A program made the translations under genes and the position numbers. Shown piece after piece: positions 8,838 to 16,897 of a stretch of 64,000 bases of DNA. Below the pieces are notes generated by a model that made no database searches, was not told where the DNA came from, and was given only the letters and a program-made list of their open reading frames with translations. The stretch is from Bacillus sp. PAMC26568. GTDB taxonomy: Bacteria; Bacillota; Bacilli; Bacillales; Bacillaceae. The stretch covers positions 124,001 through 188,000 of the forward strand of contig NZ_CP060137.1 in the NCBI RefSeq assembly GCF_014235785.1, written 5' to 3'. Numbering within the stretch: position 1 is the stretch's first letter; each line of letters begins with the position of its first letter.

Positions 8838-9364
8838 TTTACTGGCATATTTTTTTGGCTTTTTTCCTGCCGGGCATCCTTGGCTATGGAGGCGGACCAG
8901 CTTCCATTCCGCTTATTGAAAAAGAAGTTGTTGATCGCTATGAATGGCAGACCGTCAGCGAATTCAGTGAGACACTTGCACTTGGGAACGCACTTCCCGG
9001 TCCAATTGCAACAAAAATGGCAGGTTTTATAGGCTATCAGCAGGGCGGATGGCTCGGGGCAGCTGTCGGATTATTCGCTACGATTGCTCCATCACTCATC
9101 CTTATGATGATCCTCTTGAGAGTCTTAATGAAATACAAGGAATCTCCACAGGTGAAAAGGCTGTCAACGATTGTCAGACCTGTAATAGGGGTCATGCTCG
9201 GTGTAATGACCTATCAATTTTTGCAAAATGCGTACATCGGCTTTGGAATTTGGCATACCTTGCTGCTCTTTGTTCTCAGCTTTTTATTGCTTGAAAAAAT
9301 GAAGGTGCATCCAGCATTCGTCATTGCCGGAGCTCTTGTATATGGAGCGGTTTTTTTATCTTAA
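8834..9364 (+). CDS. ywrA: Chromate transporter, C-terminal-type half (YwrA-like)
   Basis: A 176-residue second short CHR protein, paralogous to the preceding gene: 'GILGYGGGPASIPLIEKEV' and 'ALGNALPGPIATKMAGFIGY' recur in the same order. The two halves are believed to insert with opposite membrane orientation to form the functional exporter. The ATG overlaps the stop of the first half. A terminator between this gene and vpr ends the unit. Confidence 0.88.
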   Translation: MIYWHIFLAFFLPGILGYGGGPASIPLIEKEVVDRYEWQTVSEFSETLALGNALPGPIATKMAGFIGYQQGGWLGAAVGLFATIAPSLILMMILLRVLMKYKESPQVKRLSTIVRPVIGVMLGVMTYQFLQNAYIGFGIWHTLLLFVLSFLLLEKMKVHPAFVIAGALVYGAVFLS

Positions 9365-9426
9365 GTCCCTATCCACGCTTTAGTATGAATGAAAATAAGA
9401 AATGCGGCCTGTACAAACCATTTCAA

Positions 9427-9462
9427 AAAACCCCTTGCACTGTTTTACGCAAAGGGGTTTTA
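9427..9462. terminator. Bidirectional terminator between ywrA and vpr
   Basis: AAAACCCCTTGC pairs with GCAAAGGGGTTTT (one bulged A) around a 10-base loop, with A-rich and T-rich flanks. It can serve both convergent genes. Confidence 0.78.
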
Positions 9463-9468
9463 GGCATG

Positions 9469-11877
9469 CTATTCAATTGTAATGGGTTCTCCGTTATACA
9501 GGTAATCTTCTTTGCCGTTTTTAACGGCATAAGCAAAGAGCTGATATTTTCCTGGAGGGAGATTCAAGTTGTTGATTTTGCCATTCCACTTATACGTTTG
9601 GAACCCTTTTGCAACATTGTTATAAACAGCTGCATTTCCATAATAGGTTCCTAAATCTTCACTGTATACCCAGAATTGCAGTTCCTCCGCTCCGCCAGGC
9701 AGGTGAACTTCAAACTCAAAGTTATTGCCGCCAAGAGCTGTTGTTCCAAATAGCGCGACGCGAGGGTAGTCAGGCTCTTGAACGAAAAGGATGGTTGGAA
9801 CTTCAGTTTCTGCTTTGCCATCACTGACTGTAAGTGTTCCTTCGTGATATCCTGGTGGAAGCTTGGAAGCATCGACGATTACGCTGAAGTTAATTTGACG
9901 TGAACTGTTAGGTTTGACCTTCAGGTTCCTTTGCGGCAAGACAGTAATGCCGCTGTTGCCATTTTTGAATTGAACGTCAAAGCTGTATGTTTTTGTTTTA
10001 TTTGATTCGTTTTTAATAGTAAAGAACTCGTTTTCGTGCTGCTTGCCTTTTTCCTTAGCAAAGACACCGAAAGAATGGCTGCCGGGTGTAACAAGTGTTT
10101 TAGCATTCAAGGCATCCACAACACGAATGCTTCCGGCACCTTGTGTATTGTGCGGATACAAAATTTTATCGGGATTGTACAAGTTTTTAGCTGTATTCAT
10201 AAGGGCAGCTTTTACATCTTCAGGATCCCATTTCTTATGAGCCTGAAGTAAAAGAGCCGCTGTTCCAGCTACATGCGGTGAAGCCATGCTTGTTCCTTGC
10301 AGTGGTGCATATCCATATGGATCTTCTGGGTTATGGGTTGGAACAGTACTGACAATATTGACTCCAGGAGCCGATACGTCCGGTTTGATCATCCACGTAT
10401 CAACAACAGGTCCGCGGGATGAGAAGTCAGCAACGGTTTCATCTACTTTTTTAGCAAAAGTAAACGAGAACGTTGTTTTATTATTGCCGCTATTAAGCTG
10501 TTCAACAAGCTTAGCCCCGTCAGCAGCTGTTAATTTAACACTCGGTACGGCTAAGCCAGCTACATCCGGAACTTCACCTGCAACATTATTATAAATAACC
10601 GCTCCAATGGCACCAGCAGCTTTAGCAGCTGTAGCTTTATCAACGAATGGGATTCCGCCCCCGCGGGAGATAACAGCAACTTTGCCTTTGAAATCTTTGC
10701 CTGCAAAGTCAGCAGGCTGGCCAAGACCTGCAAACATAAGCTCAACTTCTTTTCCGCTTAAAGCAAGCAGCGCTTCATCACTAGGGAAGCCCATCACTTT
10801 AGCAGATTCATATCCTGCAAAAACGGCATTGTAAACATTGTAAGGAAGCTGGGTAGCACCTACAGAAATGGCTTCTCTTGAAGTACCAGGAGAACCGACT
10901 GTCCAATTATCAGGACCGCTGTTTCCGTTAGAAGTTACTGCAACTACACCTTCAGCCATCGCCCAATCAAGCGCAATGCTTGTAGCCCAGTCTGGGTCAT
11001 TAACTGAATTGCCTAAAGACAAGTTCATCACATTTGCGCCATCTTCTACAGCTTTCTCAATTCCGGCTACAACATCTTCTGTTGAGCCGGAACCACCAGG
11101 ACCAAGCACTCGATAGCCCAGCAGCTGAGCGTCCGGAGCCACGCCTTTAATTCCGCCGTCAGCAGCAACAGTTCCAGCTACGTGTGTCCCATGAATGGTT
11201 TCTTCTCCGCGGGGATCTCCTTTAGGTGTTTCTTGCGGATCATTGTCATCATCTACAAAGTCATAGCCTTTATATTTTTTGAAGCTTCCTTTAAGATCAG
11301 GATGTGTGTAATCCACCCCAGTATCAATAACGGCTACTTTAATTCCTTTCCCTGTAAAACCTGTTTCCCATGCTTCATTTGCACCTATGTAAGGAGCGCT
11401 ATTTAACATTTGCGGACTGTATGCATCCTTATCAACAAGAGGTCCCGCCTTATCAAGCGTTACTTTGTACTCTACGTTTGGATAAACAGCTTTTACTTCT
11501 GGGAGCGCCAGTAGTTTTGGAATTTCATTGGCTGGTAACTCTATAGAAAAACCTGAGAAAACATGATCGTATTCCCGATTGATTTTAGCTGATTTTACTT
11601 GTTTTGCTGCTTTAGTCTTAACTCCATCACGCACTCTTTTCAGATTTTCTTTTGTTTGTGCTTTTCCGTCTTGTTTGGCTTCAGCCACAGATTTTTCTTT
11701 TAGTTCTACAATGACAGTCGTTTTCTTTGAAGATTGGATATTAAGGTCTCCATAAGTTTTTGCCAACTGAGGCTGTGCAGGTGCTTTTGTTTGAGCTGCT
11801 GCGCCGAGTCCGAATGTAGACAGTGACAAAAGAATCGCAGATGAAACAGCAATTGATTTGATGAATCCTTTTTTCAT
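9469..11877 (-). CDS. vpr: Extracellular subtilisin-like serine protease Vpr
   Basis: An 802-residue secreted protease close to the 806 residues of B. subtilis Vpr. In order: signal peptide (about 1-28, ending GAAAQT), inhibitor-I9 propeptide (about 52-140), subtilase S8 catalytic domain with Asp185 ('VAVIDTGVDY'), His229 ('HGTHVAGT'), Asn319 and Ser530 ('GTSMASPHVAGTAALL'), a protease-associated (PA) insert at about 375-460, and Fn3-like C-terminal domains from about 595. The PA insert between His and Ser is diagnostic of the Vpr type. A Shine-Dalgarno (GGGAGAGG) precedes the ATG. The DnaA-box cluster lies upstream. Confidence 0.95.
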   Translation of the reverse strand: MKKGFIKSIAVSSAILLSLSTFGLGAAAQTKAPAQPQLAKTYGDLNIQSSKKTTVIVELKEKSVAEAKQDGKAQTKENLKRVRDGVKTKAAKQVKSAKINREYDHVFSGFSIELPANEIPKLLALPEVKAVYPNVEYKVTLDKAGPLVDKDAYSPQMLNSAPYIGANEAWETGFTGKGIKVAVIDTGVDYTHPDLKGSFKKYKGYDFVDDDNDPQETPKGDPRGEETIHGTHVAGTVAADGGIKGVAPDAQLLGYRVLGPGGSGSTEDVVAGIEKAVEDGANVMNLSLGNSVNDPDWATSIALDWAMAEGVVAVTSNGNSGPDNWTVGSPGTSREAISVGATQLPYNVYNAVFAGYESAKVMGFPSDEALLALSGKEVELMFAGLGQPADFAGKDFKGKVAVISRGGGIPFVDKATAAKAAGAIGAVIYNNVAGEVPDVAGLAVPSVKLTAADGAKLVEQLNSGNNKTTFSFTFAKKVDETVADFSSRGPVVDTWMIKPDVSAPGVNIVSTVPTHNPEDPYGYAPLQGTSMASPHVAGTAALLLQAHKKWDPEDVKAALMNTAKNLYNPDKILYPHNTQGAGSIRVVDALNAKTLVTPGSHSFGVFAKEKGKQHENEFFTIKNESNKTKTYSFDVQFKNGNSGITVLPQRNLKVKPNSSRQINFSVIVDASKLPPGYHEGTLTVSDGKAETEVPTILFVQEPDYPRVALFGTTALGGNNFEFEVHLPGGAEELQFWVYSEDLGTYYGNAAVYNNVAKGFQTYKWNGKINNLNLPPGKYQLFAYAVKNGKEDYLYNGEPITIE

Positions 11878-12040
11878 TAAAGTAATCCTCTCCCTTTTTA
11901 AAGTGCGAAGCGGCAGTACAATAATTTCCTCCTCTTTATTATTTAGAACATTATAAGTATTCAGTTAATTGTAATGATTTTCCTTGAGTATAATGGATTA
12001 TTTTAGAAAAAAGAGTGTCCGTACTTTTGGCCTGTTTCAC

Positions 12041-12176
12041 TTATCAACAGCCCTGTGCATAATTATAAAAGCGATATATATATAGTGGCGAACAATTGTA
12101 CCCACACAAAATGTGGATAGAAATTGTGGATATGTTGATAACTTCTGTTGATAACTGTTGTCGGATTGTGGAATAA
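12041..12176. promoter_or_regulatory. DnaA-box cluster upstream of vpr
   Basis: Within 136 bp there are seven 9-mers resembling the DnaA box TTATNCACA: TTATCAACA (12041), TGTGCATAA (12054, exact on the complement), TGTGGATAG (12112), TGTGGATAT (12125), TGTTGATAA (12133 and 12146) and a looser TGTGGAATA near 12168. Five point in the same direction and 12125/12133 abut. B. subtilis is known to have stable DnaA binding in the vpr upstream region, one of its DnaA-box clusters away from oriC. No gene is visible between vpr and the sacT remnant. Confidence 0.7.
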
Positions 12177-12208
12177 CGTGTGAATATCTAAAAATTTACC
12201 GAATTTTT

Positions 12209-12222
12209 TTAAAACGTTTACA
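12209..12222. promoter_or_regulatory. cre-like site upstream of the sacT remnant
   Basis: TTAAAACGTTTACA matches 13 of 14 positions of TGWAANCGNTNWCA. A CcpA operator would fit a former sucrose-utilisation operon beginning just downstream, but the assignment is inference. Confidence 0.35.
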
Positions 12223-12335
12223 CTATCTTTGTGCTGCGTTTACATGAATTTACATAGATCTTTCTAATTTGTACATTGCCTTCATTTTTGGCATGATGAA
12301 AAGATAAGACAATATTCCCAGGAGTGGAAAAACAT

Positions 12336-12577
12336 TTGAAAATTTATAAAATCTTAAACAATAATGCAGCAGTCGTACTCGGGTGGGCAGCTCTTGACAC
12401 CCTTAAGCAATCATATTCATATTGCGCTGACAGGCCATCTATCATTGGCAATTGAGAGAATTCAGCAGAGCTATCAAATTCAAAATAAGCTGCTGAATGA
12501 AATAAAAAGTGCTGTATAAAAAGGAATTTGAGATCGGATTACGGGCATCCCAAAAGGTGAAAGAAAAGCTTGGATAA
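12336..12577 (+). pseudogene. Remnant of a BglG/SacT-type antiterminator gene
   Basis: A TTG start with upstream GGAG begins '[15 protein letters not shown]', the hallmark N-terminus of the RNA-binding CAT domain of SacT/SacY/LicT. The sequence then jumps, in another frame, to '[19 protein letters not shown]' and 'NKLLNEIK', a PRD1 domain, and after another shift to 'YKKEFEIGL', ending at TAA 12575-12577. About 240 bp remain of a gene normally near 830 bp, so most of it is deleted and the rest is out of frame. In B. subtilis sacT, sacP and sacA lie beside vpr; here sacP and sacA are absent. Confidence 0.8.
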
Positions 12578-12583
12578 ATAATT

Positions 12584-12607
12584 GGATTCCTGAGTGCAGT
12601 AGCAGGC
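12584..12607 (+). promoter_or_regulatory. Degenerate RAT-like (ribonucleic antiterminator) sequence
   Basis: The stretch begins GGATT and ends AGCAGGC with a T/G-rich middle, as in the RAT targets of SacT/SacY/LicT (GGATTGTxACTGxT...GCAGGC). It lies directly behind the sacT remnant where the sacP leader would be expected. One extra base and several mismatches suggest decay. Confidence 0.3.
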
Positions 12608-12700
12608 CCTATATCGCACCTCTTCTTCTTAAATGAAAGGAGGAAGAAACAAAGTAAGACTTGCTATTGAATAGAACTATTAAGTAAACTATAACTAAAA

Positions 12701-12729
12701 AATCAGGCAATGTGATGCCTGATTATTCT
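12701..12729 (+). terminator. Hairpin terminator or attenuator before the fructokinase gene
   Basis: AATCAGGCA / TGCCTGATT with a 6-base loop, then TATTCTTTT. It sits 25 bases before the fructokinase start, so it may end transcription from upstream or attenuate the gene. Confidence 0.6.
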
Positions 12730-12753
12730 TTTAGTTTGAGAGGAGAGACGTAT

Positions 12754-13704
12754 ATGAAAAAAGGAATTATCAGCTTGGGAGAAGCATTGATTGATTTTAT
12801 TCCAGCTGATTCAGATAACTTAATCTATCAAAAGAGCCCCGGAGGTGCACCGGCTAACGTTGCAGTTGGCTTAGCCAGATTAGGTGCACAATCAGTCTTT
12901 CTTGGAAAAGTCGGCAACGATGTGCTAGGAACATTCTTAAAAGATACATTAGAATCATATCAAGTAAATACAGAACACATGCTGTTAACAGATGAAGCGA
13001 GAACAGGCGCTGTTTTTGTGACACTGGCTGAAAATGGGGAGCGCAGTTTTGATTTTTATATCGATCCAAGTGCAGATCGTTTTTTAACAAGTGATGAATT
13101 GAACGAATCCCTTTTCGCCAGCAGCAAAATTCTTCATTATGGTTCCATTTCGATGATCAGTGAGCCGTCAAGGAGTGCCACAATCAAAGCAGTTAAGCTT
13201 GCAAGAAAAAATAAAATGCTAGTTTCGTACGATCCAAATTTGAGAATGAGCTTATGGGAAAATGAGGAAGTTGCACGTGAAACGATTTTATCCATGTTTG
13301 ATTCAGCAGATCTGATTAAAATTTCTGAAGAAGAACTTGAATTTTTAACTGGAGAGAAAACAATTGAAAAGGGTGTAGAAAAGCTTTCTGTGTATCAAAT
13401 CCCATTGCTGTTAGTGACGGTGGGAAGCGAAGGAAGCTATGCTTTTACTAGGAATGCGACTGCGAGAATAAAAGCAATGAAAGTGAATGCAGTCGACACG
13501 ACTGGAGCCGGAGATGCTTTTGTTTCAGGTATTTTATATCAATTAAGCGAATACGAGGGCGAGCTAGGTGATCTTTCGGAAAAAGATTTAACAGAGATTG
13601 GAAGATTCGCAAGCGTTTCAGGAGGTCTTGCTGCATCGAATAAAGGGGCAATGACTGCTCTGCCGGCACTTCAAGAAGTACATGATATTTTAATGAAAGC
13701 GTAA
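12754..13704 (+). CDS. scrK: Fructokinase, PfkB/ribokinase family
   Basis: A 316-residue PfkB-family sugar kinase. 'GGAPANVAVGLARLG' (residues 30-44) is PfkB signature 1 and 'DTTGAGDAFVSGIL' (248-261) signature 2, with catalytic Asp254. Similarity and length best fit fructokinases that phosphorylate fructose released from sucrose. ATG 12754 is chosen because GAGAGGAGAG lies just upstream; an in-frame upstream ATG lacks a site. It stands where sacPA would lie, so it probably belonged to a sucrose operon and is now the only intact member. Confidence 0.87.
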   Translation: MKKGIISLGEALIDFIPADSDNLIYQKSPGGAPANVAVGLARLGAQSVFLGKVGNDVLGTFLKDTLESYQVNTEHMLLTDEARTGAVFVTLAENGERSFDFYIDPSADRFLTSDELNESLFASSKILHYGSISMISEPSRSATIKAVKLARKNKMLVSYDPNLRMSLWENEEVARETILSMFDSADLIKISEEELEFLTGEKTIEKGVEKLSVYQIPLLLVTVGSEGSYAFTRNATARIKAMKVNAVDTTGAGDAFVSGILYQLSEYEGELGDLSEKDLTEIGRFASVSGGLAASNKGAMTALPALQEVHDILMKA

Positions 13705-14310
13705 AGGCAGTGATGCTGACGGTCTGCCTGAATCAAGGCAATGCAGATTAGCTGAATTAAACTAGCTTCAACTATTTGTAGATACATCTTCAATTGAAGT
13801 ACTCATAGATGATGGAGAGAGGTTTATACCGTGAGAATGTTCCCGGAAATGGAGGAGAAAGATGTCGTGTTTTCTTCTAAAGGAGAATCGGTATGTGATT
13901 TGAAAATATGAGACCTATTATAAAGGGGAATACTGCCGTTTGGATGGCAGTCTTTTTTGTATGTGTAAATGAGAATTTTCGATCCCCATTAGTGAATTGT
14001 GTCTAGCGGATAATAAGGGGAGATATGAGGGAGAGTAGGGTATTTTTCTGATCAAACGGGATGAAAATATGTCGAATTAAATCGAATTTTCTTTATGTAG
14101 GAATTTTCGGGCATATAATTCTCTTTTGGGGATGAAATAATTAAAATTTTGGGCATATATCGTCCGATTTTTGGAAAATTACCCTAAGGGGTTCCGAGAG
14201 GTGCGAATACTTAATGGAAATCTGATGAATGAAAACATCAAATAGATGAGTGAAATATGTCATTTCTAAACATGCTGAAATGTACCAATTTAAATCTGCA
14301 CTTATAAAAG
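13705..14310. other. Gene-poor gap between scrK and pdxK
   Basis: No convincing gene is seen in about 600 bp. A 26-codon GTG frame (13831-13911) with a weak GGAGAGAGG upstream is probably chance or a remnant. A terminator (ACTGCC/GGCAGT plus T run) lies at 13932-13958. From about 14018 to 14175 GGG-headed segments recur at 20-21 bp steps, with GGGCATAT twice exactly 42 bp apart, a weak echo of the 21-bp arrays found elsewhere in the window. Confidence 0.5.
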
Positions 14311-14340
14311 AAAAAAACCGGCCATCAAAGGCCGGTTATC
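14311..14340 (-). terminator. Terminator of pdxK
   Basis: AACCGGCC / GGCCGGTT with a 6-base loop; on the minus strand it is followed by seven T. Confidence 0.87.
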
Positions 14341-14341
14341 T

Positions 14342-15157
14342 TTATTCACTTTCATATAAACGAAGGGCAGCATGGTTTGTCGGTCCAACGTACTCATTAA
14401 GAGGGAAGGAATGACGAATTGCCGCTGTGATAAACTCTTTAGCTGTATAAATAGCTTCTTTGACAGATGCGCCTTTTGCAAGTTCAGCAGTGATTGCAGC
14501 TGAATAAGTACAGCCTGCACCATGTGTGTAAGGAGTATCAATGCGCTCGCCTTCAAGGATTTGAAATTCGGTTCCGTCATAGAGAACATCGATGGCTTTT
14601 TCATGCTGCAGTTTGCCGCCGCCTTTGACAAGCACGTATTTTGCTCCAAGATCAAAGATTTTAACGGCTGCTTCTTTCATTTGATCAACGGTTGTAATGG
14701 TTCCAATGCCGCTTAGCTGTCCTGCTTCAAACAAGTTCGGAGTCACAACAGTTGCAAGTGGTGTCAGAATTTCGCGCAAGGCATCCGCAAGGTCAGGGTA
14801 AAGTACTTCATCTGCTCCTTTGCAAACCATCACAGGATCGACTACGACATTTTCCAGGTTGTTTTTCTTGATCGTTTCAGCCGCAAGTTTAATAATATCA
14901 ACAGTTGGAAGCATGCCGGTTTTCATTGCATCTACACCAATGCCTTCTACGATGGTTGCCGACTGAGCTCTAATTGTATCTAATTCCACGGGAAATACTT
15001 GATGATGCCACTCATTGTCAGGATCCATTGCTACAACGACCGTCAATGCCGTCATTCCATATACGCCGCGCTCCTGAAATGTCTTTAAATCTGCCTGAAT
15101 ACCGGCACCGCCGCTGCTATCTGATCCAGCAAATGTTAAGGCTTTTTTCATTGTCAT
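14342..15157 (-). CDS. pdxK: Pyridoxine/pyridoxal/pyridoxamine kinase (ThiD-like PdxK)
   Basis: A 271-residue ribokinase-fold enzyme, identical in length to B. subtilis PdxK (YwdB, once called ThiD). It phosphorylates vitamin B6 vitamers and may act on hydroxymethylpyrimidine. 'AGSDSSGGAGIQADLKTF' (10-27) binds substrate, Cys112 ('VMVCKG') and Cys216 ('HGAGCT') are the paired cysteines typical of this dual-specificity group, where Cys216 replaces the usual Asp. The start is ATG 15157; a longer frame would bury the GGAGG in coding sequence. The neighbouring genes match the ywd region. Confidence 0.93.
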   Translation of the reverse strand: MTMKKALTFAGSDSSGGAGIQADLKTFQERGVYGMTALTVVVAMDPDNEWHHQVFPVELDTIRAQSATIVEGIGVDAMKTGMLPTVDIIKLAAETIKKNNLENVVVDPVMVCKGADEVLYPDLADALREILTPLATVVTPNLFEAGQLSGIGTITTVDQMKEAAVKIFDLGAKYVLVKGGGKLQHEKAIDVLYDGTEFQILEGERIDTPYTHGAGCTYSAAITAELAKGASVKEAIYTAKEFITAAIRHSFPLNEYVGPTNHAALRLYESE

Positions 15158-15292
15158 ATGTGTTAGTACCTCCATCCAGGTGATTGAACAAATCTAATCT
15201 ATTCCCTCATAGCTATTATATCAATTTCGAAAAAGGTTAGCCATTATGTGATATTCCTGCTTGCAAAATGGATAAGATAACCATATACTATT

Positions 15293-15309
15293 ATTGAACA
15301 GTGGTTAAT
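15293..15309. promoter_or_regulatory. Operator copy 1 of the TetR regulator
   Basis: ATTGAACAGTGGTTAAT, an imperfect 17-bp palindrome, lies 18 bases upstream of the TetR gene start. The identical 17-mer recurs before the next gene, which marks it as the regulator's own operator. Confidence 0.72.
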
Positions 15310-15327
15310 TAAGGTGAGGTGATAAAC

Positions 15328-15900
15328 TTGGCAGCAAGAAGAGCAGTCGACCAAGAACTTACACGGGAATCTATTATGGATGCTGCACATGAATTATTTA
15401 ATGAAAAAGGCTATCAGAATGTTTCCATGAGACAGATTGCGAAAGAACTGAATTACAGCCACGGAGCCATCTATTATCATTTTAAAAACAAAGCAGAGCT
15501 CTTTTACGCGCTTGTGAAAGCAGATTTCAGGCTGTTGGATGAAAAGCTTGATGAAGTATTAAATCGTGGGGACATAGATAACAAAGAAAAAACAAAAAAA
15601 ATACTTGAAGGATATATTGAATTTGGATTAAAAAATCAAAGTCAGTATGAACTTATGTTTTTAACGAAGGATGAAGAGGTAATAAGCTACTTGATCCATG
15701 AACCGAATATGAGTTATGAGAAATTCGCACAGGCGATTTATACATTATCTGATCGTAAAGTAAATGTGAATTTAATCTGGTCTGTTTTTTTATCCTTGCA
15801 TGGGTTTGTGACCCATTACTGTAAAACCAAAATGACATTTGAAGAGATTGAACCATTGATGAAGTCACATGTTTTATTTTTGATGAGGGGAATCACTTAA
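15328..15900 (+). CDS. TetR-family transcriptional regulator
   Basis: A 190-residue TetR repressor. The HTH lies at about residues 26-47 ('SMRQIAKELNYSHGAIYYHF', with the usual YYHF end) and the C-terminal half is the ligand domain. The TTG start at 15328 is set by AAGGTGAGGTG six bases before it. The same 17-bp palindrome precedes this gene and the epimerase gene that follows, so it very likely represses both. The inducer is unknown; the target being an NAD(P)-binding enzyme suggests a small metabolite or xenobiotic. Confidence 0.88.
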   Translation: MAARRAVDQELTRESIMDAAHELFNEKGYQNVSMRQIAKELNYSHGAIYYHFKNKAELFYALVKADFRLLDEKLDEVLNRGDIDNKEKTKKILEGYIEFGLKNQSQYELMFLTKDEEVISYLIHEPNMSYEKFAQAIYTLSDRKVNVNLIWSVFLSLHGFVTHYCKTKMTFEEIEPLMKSHVLFLMRGIT

Positions 15901-15914
15901 TTTTTTTACCATTA

Positions 15915-15931
15915 ATTGAACAGTGGTTAAT
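15915..15931. promoter_or_regulatory. Operator copy 2 of the TetR regulator
   Basis: An exact second copy of ATTGAACAGTGGTTAAT, between the TetR stop and the AAGGAGG of the epimerase-like gene. Confidence 0.72.
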
Positions 15932-15947
15932 AAAAGGAGGACGTATA

Positions 15948-16883
15948 ATGAAAAATGCAGTTGTATTGGGAGCATCTGGCGGAATGGGCTATGCACTGGT
16001 CATGGAGCTTGTAAGCAGAGGATTTTCTGTTACAGCATTTGCGAGAAATGAAAAGAGATTAAAAGAGCTTTTTGGCCATATTAAAGAGGTGATGATTCAG
16101 CCAGGCGACGCTTCAATTGAAATGGATGTTAAACAAGTATGCAAAGAGAAGGAGTTTATTTTTCATAGCATAAATATTCCTTATCCAGAATGGACAAATG
16201 GTCATCCAATCATTATGAAAAACGTGATAGCAGCTGTCAAAGAAGAGGGCGCTAACCTCATTCTGGCTGACAACATCTATGCATATGGGAAACAGTCAGT
16301 ACCTGTCACAGAGGAAGCCCCCAAAAATCCGCACACGAAAAAGGGGAAAATCAGACTTCAGCTTGAAAAAATGGTGCAGGAAGCAAATATTCCGTATCTT
16401 GTCATCCACTTCCCGGATTATTATGGACCAAACGCTGAAAATACGTATATTCACTTTACCTTAAGCCAAATTCTTCAGAATCGGTCCTCTCAATTTGTTG
16501 GTGCTCTAAACCTTGCCAGAGAGTATATCTATACTCCAGATGGTGCAAAGGCAGCGGTAGAGCTGGCACTCACACCTCATGCTTACAGGCAGAATTGGAA
16601 TATTCCTGGTGCCGGCACGATGACTGGTCATGAATTTATTGGCATTGTTCGGGAGGCAACAGGCTACCGCAAGAAAGTGATGTCAGTCAAGAAAGGTATG
16701 ATCTCCTTCCTGGGCATTTTCGACAAAATGATGAGGGAGTCGGTTGAAATGATGTACTTGACTGAAAAACCTGTTCTTTTATCAGGATCAAAATATGAAA
16801 GGGAAATTGGCACACTCCCAAGAACACCATATGAAAAAGGGATAAGAGCTGCAATTTCTGCCATGAAAAAAACCAGCAATTAA
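15948..16883 (+). CDS. NAD(P)-dependent epimerase/SDR-family protein
   Basis: A 311-residue extended/atypical short-chain dehydrogenase. 'VVLGASGGMGYALV' (residues 5-18) is the Rossmann nucleotide-binding loop, and 'NIYAYG' near 109 occupies the place of the active-site tyrosine, though the classical YxxxK is not clear. 'HFPDYYGPNAENTY' resembles the substrate loop of epimerases. AAAGGAGG precedes the ATG. It is transcribed with, and controlled like, the preceding TetR gene. The substrate is unknown; NmrA-like regulatory or reductase roles are alternatives. Confidence 0.78.
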   Translation: MKNAVVLGASGGMGYALVMELVSRGFSVTAFARNEKRLKELFGHIKEVMIQPGDASIEMDVKQVCKEKEFIFHSINIPYPEWTNGHPIIMKNVIAAVKEEGANLILADNIYAYGKQSVPVTEEAPKNPHTKKGKIRLQLEKMVQEANIPYLVIHFPDYYGPNAENTYIHFTLSQILQNRSSQFVGALNLAREYIYTPDGAKAAVELALTPHAYRQNWNIPGAGTMTGHEFIGIVREATGYRKKVMSVKKGMISFLGIFDKMMRESVEMMYLTEKPVLLSGSKYEREIGTLPRTPYEKGIRAAISAMKKTSN

Positions 16884-16897
16884 ACCTCGCTGGTTTT
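16869..16897. terminator. Terminator overlapping two convergent gene ends
   Basis: AAAACCAGC / GCTGGTTTT with an 11-base loop containing both stop codons of the convergent genes, which overlap by 4 bp. A run of A before it and TTTT after it allow use in both directions. Confidence 0.68.

Noticed and set aside
9609..11406. Several plus- and minus-strand frames within vpr
   Set aside because: All lie within the intact vpr gene in other frames without ribosome binding sites.
13831..13911. 26-codon GTG frame after scrK
   Set aside because: Only a weak GGAGAGAGG upstream, no recognisable motif and no known family; too little evidence for a gene.
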